DNA from: a bacterium (Candidatus Blackallbacteria) CG13_big_fil_rev_8_21_14_2_50_49_14
GTDB lineage: Bacteria > Cyanobacteriota > Sericytochromatia > UBA7694
DNA length: 53,127 nt
NCBI GenBank assembly: GCA_002783405.1
Contig: PFGG01000069.1
Span: forward strand, 1 to 53,127
Reading direction: 5' to 3'
Shown piece by piece: positions 26,769 to 35,443 of this stretch. The notes beneath the pieces were generated by a model, which saw nothing but the letters and a program-made list of their open reading frames with translations, was not told the origin of the DNA and made no database searches. The number at the start of each line of letters is the position of its first letter. Position 1 is the first letter of the stretch. A program made the position numbers and the translations under genes.

Positions 26769-27584
26769 ATGACAAAAACTGAGCATCATGTATTGGGATT
26801 ATCTGGTGGAAAAGACAGCACCGCCCTGGCTGTTTATTTGCAATTGCATAAAAAAATCCCCAACATGACCTATTTCTTCTGCGATACCGGAGAAGAACTT
26901 CCTGAAACCTATGAGTATTTGAACAAGATCAAAGCCAGACTCGGGGTTGAAATCCATTATTTGGCAGCAGAGCGCGGTTTCCAGCACTGGTTAGACGTGT
27001 ATAATGGTTATTTGCCCTCTCCCCAAGCCCGTTGGTGTACCAAACAAATGAAAATTATTCCCCTCGAACGATTTATTCAAGATAAGTTTGGCGAGGATAC
27101 AGTTTATAGCTATATCGGAATACGTGCCGATGAAAACCGAGAAGGCTATCTCTCTAAAAAACCGAATATTATTCCTGTGTTCCCATTTCGTGATGATGGC
27201 ATTACCAAGGAAGGCGTAATTCAAATATTAGAAGACAGTGGCATTGGTATGCCCAAATATTATGAATGGCGTTCTCGTTCGGGTTGCTATTTTTGCTTCT
27301 ATCAGCGCAAGTATGAATGGGTCAAACTGGCTGAACGGCACCCTGATTTATTTGAAAAAGCCAAACAGTTTGAAAAAGAACATTCAGACGGGCGTATGTA
27401 CTCTTGGAGCGATGGAGAAACCTTGGATGAACTTCTTGCTCGAAAAGATGAGATTATTGCAAGCCATGATAAAGCTTTGGAACGTCAGAAAAAGAAAAAG
27501 CCAAATCAGGCTTTGGTTCATGCGCTAGAAGATGTATTGGATGAGGAGGATGACGAGCTTCCTTGTTTAGCTTGTCATATTTAA
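26769..27584 (+). CDS. sspD: PAPS-reductase-family PP-loop enzyme, SspD/DndC-like
   Basis: A 271-residue member of the phosphoadenosine phosphosulfate reductase/PP-loop family. The PP-loop SGGKDS (about 13-18) binds the ATP phosphates. The family members DndC and SspD activate the DNA backbone and pass on sulfur from the cysteine desulfurase, using an Fe-S cluster. Candidate cluster cysteines are RWCTKQ (about 92), GCYFCFYQ (about 171-174) and a C-terminal CLAC (267-270). DndC is roughly twice as long, so the short form fits SspD better. AAGG at 26756-26759 precedes the ATG. The same family also contains true sulfate-assimilation reductases, but no other sulfate genes are near. Confidence 0.88.
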   Translation: MTKTEHHVLGLSGGKDSTALAVYLQLHKKIPNMTYFFCDTGEELPETYEYLNKIKARLGVEIHYLAAERGFQHWLDVYNGYLPSPQARWCTKQMKIIPLERFIQDKFGEDTVYSYIGIRADENREGYLSKKPNIIPVFPFRDDGITKEGVIQILEDSGIGMPKYYEWRSRSGCYFCFYQRKYEWVKLAERHPDLFEKAKQFEKEHSDGRMYSWSDGETLDELLARKDEIIASHDKALERQKKKKPNQALVHALEDVLDEEDDELPCLACHI

Positions 27585-27591
27585 TCTTATT

Positions 27592-27620
27592 TTGATATTC
27601 AATTTTTAGTGTGATTTATT
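27592..27620 (+). promoter_or_regulatory. Possible internal promoter for the DUF262-HEPN pair
   Basis: TTGATA (27592-27597, five of six to consensus), 17 bases, TTTATT (27615-27620, four of six). Transcription would start near 27627, just before the GGAG (27636-27639) that serves the GTG start at 27646. Confidence 0.4.
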
Positions 27621-27645
27621 ACAACTTTCATATTTGGAGTGATAT

Positions 27646-28824
27646 GTGAATTCATTTAATGATGAAATGCTATTAGATGAAGATGAAATTGGGATTGAAG
27701 AAGATGATGACCTGAATTTTTCTAACACTGAAATGTTTAGTAAAGCTGTAATATGGGGTACTGATTGGACTGCAGAAACAATAATTAATCAGTTGAATAA
27801 AAAAAACATAAAGATAGATCCAAATTTTCAAAGAAGAGACGCCTGGAATGCTAATCAAAAAAGTTTATTTATTGAGTCTCTTATTTTAGGGATTCCTGTT
27901 CCTCCTATCATTTTGGCAGAAAAAAAAGAACAAAAAAATTCCTTTATTGTTATCGATGGGAAACAACGGCTTTTAAGTTTGATTCAATTTTCAGCAAATG
28001 ATGACAGTGACTTTGAACAATTAAAACTATCAAAATTAAAAATTTTAAAAGAATTAAATGGACTAAGTTACTCTGATATTGAAAAAAAATCTGATTTATA
28101 TGATTATCAAACACAGTTTGATAATCAAACAATTCGAACTGTAGTTATTAGAAATTGGCAGAATGAAGATTACCTATATACAATTTTTCATAGATTAAAT
28201 ACAGGTAGCATGAAATTAAATTCCCAAGAGTTGAGGCAAGCTTTATATCCAGGGGATTTTGTGTATTATGCTGATGATTTTTCTATTCAAAGTACACAAT
28301 TACAATCAATACTTAAAAATAAACAACCCGACAAAAGAATGAGAGATATAGAGTTATTACTAAGATATTTTGCATTTAAGAAATTCATTGCCTCTTATGA
28401 TGGTAACTTAAAGGATATTTTAGATAAAACATGGAAAAATTTGAACGATAATTGGGAATCAGATAAAGAAAATATTAAAAAAGAAGCAGAAGAATTGAAT
28501 AATGCTATAGATTTTGTTTTTGAAATTTTTGGAGAAAAAAGTGCATTTAGTAAGTATTTAAATGGAGAGTTCAAAAATTCTTTAAATAGGGGAGTTTTTG
28601 ACATAATGGTTTATTACTTTTCTCAAAATGATATTAGAATTAAGTTGGAAAATAAGAAAAATGATGTTAAAGCTCTTTTTATTCAACTTTGTGAAAAACC
28701 AAAATTTTTAAGAACCATTGAATACTCTGTTAAAGGTCTAGAACAGGTTCGTACTAGATTTGATTTTTGGCGTGAAGGATTAAGTGGATTACTAGGTGAA
28801 GAATTACATAAAATTTGGGACTAA
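27646..28824 (+). CDS. DUF262 protein without HNH domain, possible phosphorothioate sensor
   Basis: A 392-residue protein with an N-terminal DUF262 (ParB-like nucleotidase) domain. Its signature parts are IDPNFQRRDAWNANQKSLFI (about 63-82), the PVPPIIL loop and IDGKQRLLSL (about 103-112), then FHRLNTGSMKLNSQELRQ. DUF262 is the N-terminal half of GmrSD-type nucleases and of SspE, where it senses phosphorothioate marks and hydrolyses nucleotide. The C-terminal DUF1524/HNH half that cuts DNA in those proteins is missing; the remaining 200 residues are helical with no H-x-x-P or HNH motif. The start is GTG 27646 with GGAG six bases upstream (an overlapping ATG at 27644 reads straight into a stop). 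The gene is very AT-rich, more so than its neighbours. Confidence 0.85.
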   Translation: MNSFNDEMLLDEDEIGIEEDDDLNFSNTEMFSKAVIWGTDWTAETIINQLNKKNIKIDPNFQRRDAWNANQKSLFIESLILGIPVPPIILAEKKEQKNSFIVIDGKQRLLSLIQFSANDDSDFEQLKLSKLKILKELNGLSYSDIEKKSDLYDYQTQFDNQTIRTVVIRNWQNEDYLYTIFHRLNTGSMKLNSQELRQALYPGDFVYYADDFSIQSTQLQSILKNKQPDKRMRDIELLLRYFAFKKFIASYDGNLKDILDKTWKNLNDNWESDKENIKKEAEELNNAIDFVFEIFGEKSAFSKYLNGEFKNSLNRGVFDIMVYYFSQNDIRIKLENKKNDVKALFIQLCEKPKFLRTIEYSVKGLEQVRTRFDFWREGLSGLLGEELHKIWD

Positions 28825-28836
28825 CATTTCTAACTT

Positions 28837-29454
28837 ATGTCAAATACCTTAGCTTTTATTCAATTCCAAAATAGAATAATAAAATTAATAAAATGTTTTA
28901 TGCCTTCTAATATTAAGGTGGATAAAAATTTAAATGTACGTAATACAAATCCACTGAAAATTTATACTTCTAGACAATTGCTTTTGTTTAGAAGTTTTAG
29001 ATTGCTAATTCATGCAGAGATAGAACATTTTATTGAAGAGTTAGGTGTGGGTGTAGTTAGAAAAGCTAACCAAATTTGGATATCGAATACCAAAAGCACT
29101 AAAACATTACTTGCATTATTGGCTTTTATGGATTATAAGCTCGATAAAAATGCTACGAGTTTAAATGATCGCGTTGAAAAAGCTGTTACGGAGTATTTTA
29201 ATTTGATTTCTAAAAATAATGGAATTAAAGAAGATAATGTGTTGAAAATTTTATTGCCTCTTGGATTAGATAAATCTCTCATCAGCCAAACGTGGTTAAG
29301 CACAATGAATTCTTATGGTCAGAACAGAGGCGATGTTGCTCATAAAAGTTTTAAAGCAATGATTCCGATTGATCCCGTTAGCGAAATTAATAATATTAGA
29401 AATATATTAGCAGAAATCAAATTGCTTGATGAAAATTTAAGAAAAGTATCTTAA
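28837..29454 (+). CDS. HEPN-type protein with Rx4H motif, partner of the DUF262 protein
   Basis: A 205-residue helical protein. FRLLIHAEIEHFIEELG (about 53-69) resembles the opening helix of RiboL-PSP/MAE_28990-type HEPN domains. QNRGDVAHKS near 162-171 supplies the R-x4-H signature (Arg about 164, His about 169) of HEPN ribonucleases. Such HEPN proteins commonly sit next to DUF262 genes, and MAE_28990-type pairs are known. The gene begins 12 bases after the DUF262 stop and overlaps the next gene by one base (TAATG). It shares the extreme AT content of the DUF262 gene. I infer a toxin-like RNase whose activity is gated by the DUF262 protein. The exact HEPN subfamily needs a profile search. 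Confidence 0.7.
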   Translation: MSNTLAFIQFQNRIIKLIKCFMPSNIKVDKNLNVRNTNPLKIYTSRQLLLFRSFRLLIHAEIEHFIEELGVGVVRKANQIWISNTKSTKTLLALLAFMDYKLDKNATSLNDRVEKAVTEYFNLISKNNGIKEDNVLKILLPLGLDKSLISQTWLSTMNSYGQNRGDVAHKSFKAMIPIDPVSEINNIRNILAEIKLLDENLRKVS

Positions 29455-32400
29455 TGTCCAGAATAATATTCCTGCACTCTTCAAATACCATTGTCAACGA
29501 AGGCGAGCAGAGAGTACTCACTTTTCTGGATAGATACCTTGTTCCAGCTTCAAGTAATATACAAGGCAAACAAATTGGTGACTTGGGACCGGAATATATA
29601 CTCATCCCGAACTTAGAAATACCAGATCGCAGTGCTGGACGGTATTTGGAGTTTGATGCAATATTAATTGCTCCCCATGCTCTTTACTTAATCGAAGTCA
29701 AAGACTGGGGTAATTCTATTGACGGAGATGACCAGTTTTGGTATCTCAATGGGCACCGTGAATTTAAAAATCCCCATTTGGGTTTGAATAATAAATGCAG
29801 AGTAATTAGTTCTTTACTCAATAAATACAATCCTGAATTCCGCAAAATATGGATTCAGTGCATGGTCATTATTGCCCGTGATCAAACCACACTTAATTTA
29901 ACGGGACATTGTAAAGATTTAACTTTTAAATTAGATCAATATTGTCTACAGTTTATTAAAAACCCACGCCTTTTAAAGACTCCCCCTGATAAACGCGTGC
30001 GAGAGAATAGTATTACCCATCTGCAAAAAGAAATTTGTGAAGCTTTGATTGGCAAAGCCCGTGCTCGCTCTAATCAACCCAAAATAATTCAAGGCTATGA
30101 AATCGAAGAAGAACTCTTTGTAGATGACCATATTTCAGAATATGTGGGCTTTAAACTGATTCAAGGAAAACGATCAGGTACAGCCAAGCGATTGCGTGTA
30201 TTAAAAATTCCTCCATTGGTATCGAAATCAGAGCAAGATACTATTCGGGCAAAATTACTCAGAGATTACGAGGCTTTAGAAACTTTGGGTTCACATCCCA
30301 ATATTATTGGACTCAAAGGTTTAATTGATCATGAGTCAGATCAATTTGTAGAAATTTTAGACTGGTCTGAAGAGGGCACACTTCATACAGTTATGTCTCA
30401 TCGCAAATTAGAGCTTAAAGAAACCCTTGAAATTGTGAAAGGGATTGCCTTAGGGCTAAATGCGATTCACAACAAGGGCATTATTCACCGCAATTTAAGA
30501 CCTGAAAATATCCTCATGACAAAATCTGGCCCCCAGATCATGAATTTTGATCGCTCTTATCTTTTTACTCCCCAAGGCCAAACTGTTTGGCAAACCATAA
30601 CTCAACCAGAAGAACTCCGTTATCTTCCGCCGGAACTGGCTTTGCCTATGGGAGAATATGATTTTTATCAATCTTCTGACCTCTATAGCTTGGGGGCCAT
30701 CTTTTATGAAATTCTCTGCGGATCATTGCCTTTCCCAACCCCCCTTGCCTTTGAACATGCTGGGGGTAAGCTAAAAGAAGAACAATTGCCCACATTCAAT
30801 TGGGAAAAACGAAACATGGCAATTGATTCGTTGATTTCCCGTCTTTATACTACAGATCTAGAGGGCCGTTTTGGGAGTGCACAAGAATTTTTAGACGCTT
30901 ATGAGCTGGCATTTGAAGCTCCTGAGGTAATTGTAATGAACCTAAATAAATCTGTTCCACCACAATCTAATGACCGGATTGGTGATTACCAAATTATTGA
31001 GCAAATTGGTCATTCAGGAGGATTTTCAGATGTTTATCGGGCCAGACATATCTTACAAAGTAAAACATATGCTTTAAAGATTAATCGGCGTGCAGTTGAT
31101 GTGAACGCTTTAATTGACGAGTTTGGGATTTTGAAAGAACTTAACCATCCCCATATTGTTAAAGTGGATTGGAGCGGACAACTCCCCGATGGTCGCTATT
31201 ATTTAGCGATGGAACTCTTAGATGGCCAATCTCTTCGAGAACGATTGCAGGATCCAGATCGTGAATTAAAGACCCGTATACAAGAAGGCGCTGTGGTTGC
31301 TCAACATATTCTTTCAGCGCTTCGTTATCTTCATGAGCCCGATCTCAAGACGGGAGAAATGCAAGGCAAGACTTTGTTGCATCGGGATATTAAACCTGAG
31401 AATATTGTTCATGTATCAGATCGTGGTTATATTCTGATAGATTTTAATGTGGCTAATGAGAATACTCTCGAATCGCAGCAAACCTTTACAGGAACACGCT
31501 CTTATATTGCTCCAGATTTAATTGACCCGGTTCGATTTGAAATCAACTGGAATGCATCGGCTGATACCTTTGCTTTGGGTTGCACTCTCTATGAAGTAAT
31601 TTGTGGACAGCATCCTTATAATTACAAGCCGCAACCGAATGCCACTCCAATAGATCCCAAAGATATTTCAGGCTGTCAGGAAATCAGTGAAGATTGGCGA
31701 CAATTTCTCCTCAAAGCAGTGCAGTTACAGACCTCTGAGCGATTCCAAAGTGCTTTAGATATGCAATTCGCACTACAGAAGGTTTTGGGAGAATTACCAA
31801 CTATCGAAGTACAAGAACAAAAACGTATACAGCAGGCATTTAAAGAATCTGCTTGGATTCGGTTTTTGCGCCAATTTGGCCCTGTACCAAGTAATGACAA
31901 TATGTTTGATGAGCATATTCAAAGAGCTTTAAAACGAAATAAAATTGAATCATTGCATTTTAAGGTTAGCTATTTACAGTCATTAATAGCTAATTTTAAA
32001 GAGAAAAATCCTAAATCTGTTATTTTGACAGGAACAGCAGGTGATGGGAAAACATTTAGTTGCCGAGAAATTTGGGAAAATTTAGGCGGAAACAAAACAT
32101 TATGGGATGGTGGGGAAAAAATACTTCAACTTGATTTACCTAATGGTTCAAAACTTCTCATTATCAAAGATTTCAGCGAGTTAGATGAAGAAGATAATTC
32201 AATATTAGAACGTATGGCTCAAAGTATTCTTGGAAATAATTTTCAGGAAGTATTTTTGATTGCAGCCAATGATGGGCAGTTACTTGAGAGCTGGAAAAAA
32301 ACAGGTGAGAGCGCTGATGTTCAGAAAGTAAGGGAAGTTATTGAGGACTTACTTTTAAGCAATACACAAGAGTTAGAGGGGTATCAACTCCATTTGCTTA

Positions 32401-33746
32401 ATCTGAGCCGTTTGGTTCGCAGTGCAGATGAATATAAGCAAATTTTTGAAACTGTTCTCAAGCATTCTGGTTGGTCATCATGTGAAACGTGTTGTTATAA
32501 AGCCCATAAAGATCCACGTCAGGCTTGTCCTATTTGGGAAAATAGGCAACGCTTTTTAGGCGAGAATGATAAACAAATTTTGCAAGAACGCTTAATTTCT
32601 CTTTTTGAGTTATCCCAGCTAAATGGTCGCCATTTGACAACTCGTCAATTATTATTACTACTTGCCAACAGTTTATTGGGGCATCCAGAAGCAAAAGAGC
32701 GTCTACTGACTTGTAAAGACATACCTAAAATTATTGAGAATCGACAACTTTATCTCTCCAGTATTTATCGCAATCTTTTCGGAGCTAATCTGTCTGTGCA
32801 AAAACGTGAAAAGACAGATGTTTTTATAGCTCTCAATTATTTTGGCTTGGGCAAAGAAACCAATAATCGAATAGATAATACATTAATCTTTGGGGCTGAA
32901 ACAGAAGATTTTGCAAAAGATTATGAAATGCTTGTTACACAAGATAGTTACTATGGCGGCCATCAAGAATATGAAGCCCAGCGCCGATTGTATATTGAGG
33001 GTGAAACCGATGATAAAGATACATTCTTGGCTTTTTTAGAAGCCCAACGACAACGTTTGTTTTTTGTAATACCACAAAACCAAGAAAAAGAAATGATGCT
33101 TTGGCATTTAACTGTTTTTCATTATGCAGGTGAGTATCTTGAACTGTATCATCAACTTCAACGAGATCAAGCTGCTTCAGAGCAAATAATATTTCAAATG
33201 GTTAAAGGGCTCAACCGTGTTATTACTGGTTTACCGACAAAAACACAACATGAACTGTATTTGAGTAGTTCAGGTTGTTATTCTCAGGCCAAGGTCAGCT
33301 CAATTTGGGAAGGATTTGTCCCAGTTCGGCCTGGAGATGAAGGAGAAATGATTGCTTTGGTTTTATCAAAAGGAAGTCCAAGGCTATTTATCATTTTCAA
33401 GGGAGGAGAAGAGCCTGTCTTTGAAGAATTAAATCTACAACTTTTTCGCTTTGAATTTTTGATGCGGGTGGCTCATGGTTTATTGCCTGGTAGTTTTTCA
33501 AATGAATGTTATGAAGATATTCTGGCTTTTAAGTCTCGTTTATTAAAAGCCTTAAGAAGAAAACAAGACGATAGAAAGTTGCGTGTGATATCTTCACTGG
33601 TAGGAATACTTCCTCATTCTATTTTTACTCAACCTCCTCCCAAAAGCACAAGTTCCATTACCTTGCGATTTATTGATCTAAATGAAGATGGCGCGTTAAA
33701 AATGGTTCCAGTAGACATTTCTATGCCTCATGAGGTGTTGGCATGA
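29454..33746 (+). CDS. NERD-pseudokinase-kinase-P-loop ATPase fusion, PglW/DptF-like hybrid
   Basis: A 1430-residue multidomain protein. Residues 1-150 are a NERD nuclease-like domain (NEGEQRVL; acidic-lysine motif FDAILIAPHALYLIEVKDW near 67-86). Kinase-like domain 1 (about 210-490) is degenerate: the HRD loop reads HRNLRPEN (about 345) and DFG reads NFD, so both catalytic aspartates are lost. Kinase domain 2 (about 507-780) is intact: GHSGGFSDVY, Lys in YALKI (about 541), HRDIKPEN (about 642), and DFN for DFG. A P-loop follows, TGTAGDGKT (about 858-866), with IIKDFSEL as Walker B-like and a cysteine set (CETCC, then ACP, about 1009-1024). NERD plus kinase recalls PglW of BREX. The ATPase part and its place before two large coupled genes recall DptF/SspF. 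It overlaps the next gene by four bases. Confidence 0.85.
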   Translation: MSRIIFLHSSNTIVNEGEQRVLTFLDRYLVPASSNIQGKQIGDLGPEYILIPNLEIPDRSAGRYLEFDAILIAPHALYLIEVKDWGNSIDGDDQFWYLNGHREFKNPHLGLNNKCRVISSLLNKYNPEFRKIWIQCMVIIARDQTTLNLTGHCKDLTFKLDQYCLQFIKNPRLLKTPPDKRVRENSITHLQKEICEALIGKARARSNQPKIIQGYEIEEELFVDDHISEYVGFKLIQGKRSGTAKRLRVLKIPPLVSKSEQDTIRAKLLRDYEALETLGSHPNIIGLKGLIDHESDQFVEILDWSEEGTLHTVMSHRKLELKETLEIVKGIALGLNAIHNKGIIHRNLRPENILMTKSGPQIMNFDRSYLFTPQGQTVWQTITQPEELRYLPPELALPMGEYDFYQSSDLYSLGAIFYEILCGSLPFPTPLAFEHAGGKLKEEQLPTFNWEKRNMAIDSLISRLYTTDLEGRFGSAQEFLDAYELAFEAPEVIVMNLNKSVPPQSNDRIGDYQIIEQIGHSGGFSDVYRARHILQSKTYALKINRRAVDVNALIDEFGILKELNHPHIVKVDWSGQLPDGRYYLAMELLDGQSLRERLQDPDRELKTRIQEGAVVAQHILSALRYLHEPDLKTGEMQGKTLLHRDIKPENIVHVSDRGYILIDFNVANENTLESQQTFTGTRSYIAPDLIDPVRFEINWNASADTFALGCTLYEVICGQHPYNYKPQPNATPIDPKDISGCQEISEDWRQFLLKAVQLQTSERFQSALDMQFALQKVLGELPTIEVQEQKRIQQAFKESAWIRFLRQFGPVPSNDNMFDEHIQRALKRNKIESLHFKVSYLQSLIANFKEKNPKSVILTGTAGDGKTFSCREIWENLGGNKTLWDGGEKILQLDLPNGSKLLIIKDFSELDEEDNSILERMAQSILGNNFQEVFLIAANDGQLLESWKKTGESADVQKVREVIEDLLLSNTQELEGYQLHLLNLSRLVRSADEYKQIFETVLKHSGWSSCETCCYKAHKDPRQACPIWENRQRFLGENDKQILQERLISLFELSQLNGRHLTTRQLLLLLANSLLGHPEAKERLLTCKDIPKIIENRQLYLSSIYRNLFGANLSVQKREKTDVFIALNYFGLGKETNNRIDNTLIFGAETEDFAKDYEMLVTQDSYYGGHQEYEAQRRLYIEGETDDKDTFLAFLEAQRQRLFFVIPQNQEKEMMLWHLTVFHYAGEYLELYHQLQRDQAASEQIIFQMVKGLNRVITGLPTKTQHELYLSSSGCYSQAKVSSIWEGFVPVRPGDEGEMIALVLSKGSPRLFIIFKGGEEPVFEELNLQLFRFEFLMRVAHGLLPGSFSNECYEDILAFKSRLLKALRRKQDDRKLRVISSLVGILPHSIFTQPPPKSTSSITLRFIDLNEDGALKMVPVDISMPHEVLA

Positions 33747-35443
33747 CAAATATGATGCCTTCACCCCGTATAGAAGATGTAAGTTTTTGGGTCGACGAAA
33801 CTATTTGGGGGCATAGACTTTATGATGAACAGCTTCCATGGCTAAGTTTGCTAGAGTTTTTGGGGATATATGACTATTTTTATGCACAAGAGCCAAAGCA
33901 ATGTTTAGCTGAGCCATTAGACGAAACGGGTATGAGCCAATTGGTGTATCAAGCTCATCGCCGTTTGCATATTCGTAATATTCTTTTCAATAACCCTTAT
34001 TTGAAGATCACTTTAGAACAGGCTAACTTGAGTGATGAGCAAAAATGGCATTATTGGCTGGTAAAAATGCATAATCATGCAGCAGTTCAATATTGCCTAA
34101 ATGGTCAAGAAGTCAAAGAATTTGAAAGTCTTCAAGAAAATGCTTTTGAAGATGAACCTGAAAAAGCAAAGGAAATTTGTGAATTTTATTATTTAAAATC
34201 TCGCTTTGATAATTTTAAAGATTTTGCAATACTGGTTGATTATTTTCGATCAACAGCCTTAGAGACAGATACTAACAAGCGCTGGAGTTCTAAATACATA
34301 TTTCCTTTTGGCAAAGATTGTTTTTTTGATGATCTTAAGGTTGAATCAACAAAAGATCAAAAACAAAAAGAGATAACCATTGTATCTTCTTCATCTGATC
34401 GGCGTTTTTTTGGAAGAACCGGTGAATTACTTTATTTGATGCTATGTCGGAGTGGTAAGGCAGAACAGATTCGAAAGGGATTAAACCAGCTTATTTTTGA
34501 GCGCAAAGATAATCAATGGAATCAACTTATTCAAATCCTTCAACCATTTACTAAAGACTCTCTAAAATCAGATAGTTTAGTGTTCAAAAACAAACATTCA
34601 GTTACAAGTAAAGTATCTCCACCCTATTTGCCTCAATCAAATTTAAAAGAGTATATTGAATTGGGCGATGATTGGGTAAATTTGTTTAATTGTAGTATGC
34701 CAAACTATGATGTCTTGCCACATCTTGCACGTATTACAGGACTACATTTAGTTATTTATTTTCTTAACCGTGCCTGTTCTACATTGGGTTATGAATCTAG
34801 CCAGATGGTTGTTGAAATTTTGGCTCCTCGAAAGACGATAATTCGTGACTTGGCTTCTCAAAGCTATTACAAAAATAATGGTTTATCCCAACAAGCAGTT
34901 AAATCTTATATTGCAACTCAACTAGAAAGCAGTGATTGGAAAGAAGCTGTAAATAACCAAAATGAAACACAGGCTATAGACTTTTTAGTTGAAACTTTTC
35001 GATGGAAAATTGATAAGGATTGTGGTAGTACGCCTGAAGCTATTTTGCAAACTTTTCAAGAAGATGTTCTAAAACGCCACAAGCAGCATTTACAAAAAGT
35101 ACATTCGATTTATTGTAAAGAAATTGGACTGGCTTCTACAAGAGGGAGTCTCCGTACGCGTTATACACCTACAGATGAACTCCTAGAAACGTTGGTCTTG
35201 GCTACAGTACCCGAACGCATGGAGTTTCAGAGTTTTCTGGCGCACCTTTATCAAAAATATGGCTTGATTATTGGGGATAAACAAGCTGAACAATTTATTC
35301 AAAAAAACCAAGCCGATAAAGCCGACTTTAGTAGCAATGCTGAACGCTTAGAAGAACGTTTATTAAGCATAGGATTATTGCAACGTTTATCCGATGCCTG
35401 TGCCTATGTAATCAACCCTTATACAGGAAAAGGTAAACTATGA
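33743..35443 (+). CDS. Unrecognised 566-residue protein of the defence locus
   Basis: A 566-residue soluble protein with no motif I recognise. It is aromatic-rich at the start (SFWVDETIWGHRLYDEQLPW, about 11-30), mostly helical, and has a basic middle. There is no P-loop, HEPN, HNH or PD-(D/E)xK pattern. It overlaps the kinase-ATPase gene and the FtsK-like gene by four bases each (ATGA), so the three proteins are almost certainly made together and may form one complex. By position it is the counterpart of DptG or SspG, the least characterised members of those cassettes. That equivalence is from order alone. Confidence 0.75.
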   Translation: MTNMMPSPRIEDVSFWVDETIWGHRLYDEQLPWLSLLEFLGIYDYFYAQEPKQCLAEPLDETGMSQLVYQAHRRLHIRNILFNNPYLKITLEQANLSDEQKWHYWLVKMHNHAAVQYCLNGQEVKEFESLQENAFEDEPEKAKEICEFYYLKSRFDNFKDFAILVDYFRSTALETDTNKRWSSKYIFPFGKDCFFDDLKVESTKDQKQKEITIVSSSSDRRFFGRTGELLYLMLCRSGKAEQIRKGLNQLIFERKDNQWNQLIQILQPFTKDSLKSDSLVFKNKHSVTSKVSPPYLPQSNLKEYIELGDDWVNLFNCSMPNYDVLPHLARITGLHLVIYFLNRACSTLGYESSQMVVEILAPRKTIIRDLASQSYYKNNGLSQQAVKSYIATQLESSDWKEAVNNQNETQAIDFLVETFRWKIDKDCGSTPEAILQTFQEDVLKRHKQHLQKVHSIYCKEIGLASTRGSLRTRYTPTDELLETLVLATVPERMEFQSFLAHLYQKYGLIIGDKQAEQFIQKNQADKADFSSNAERLEERLLSIGLLQRLSDACAYVINPYTGKGKL

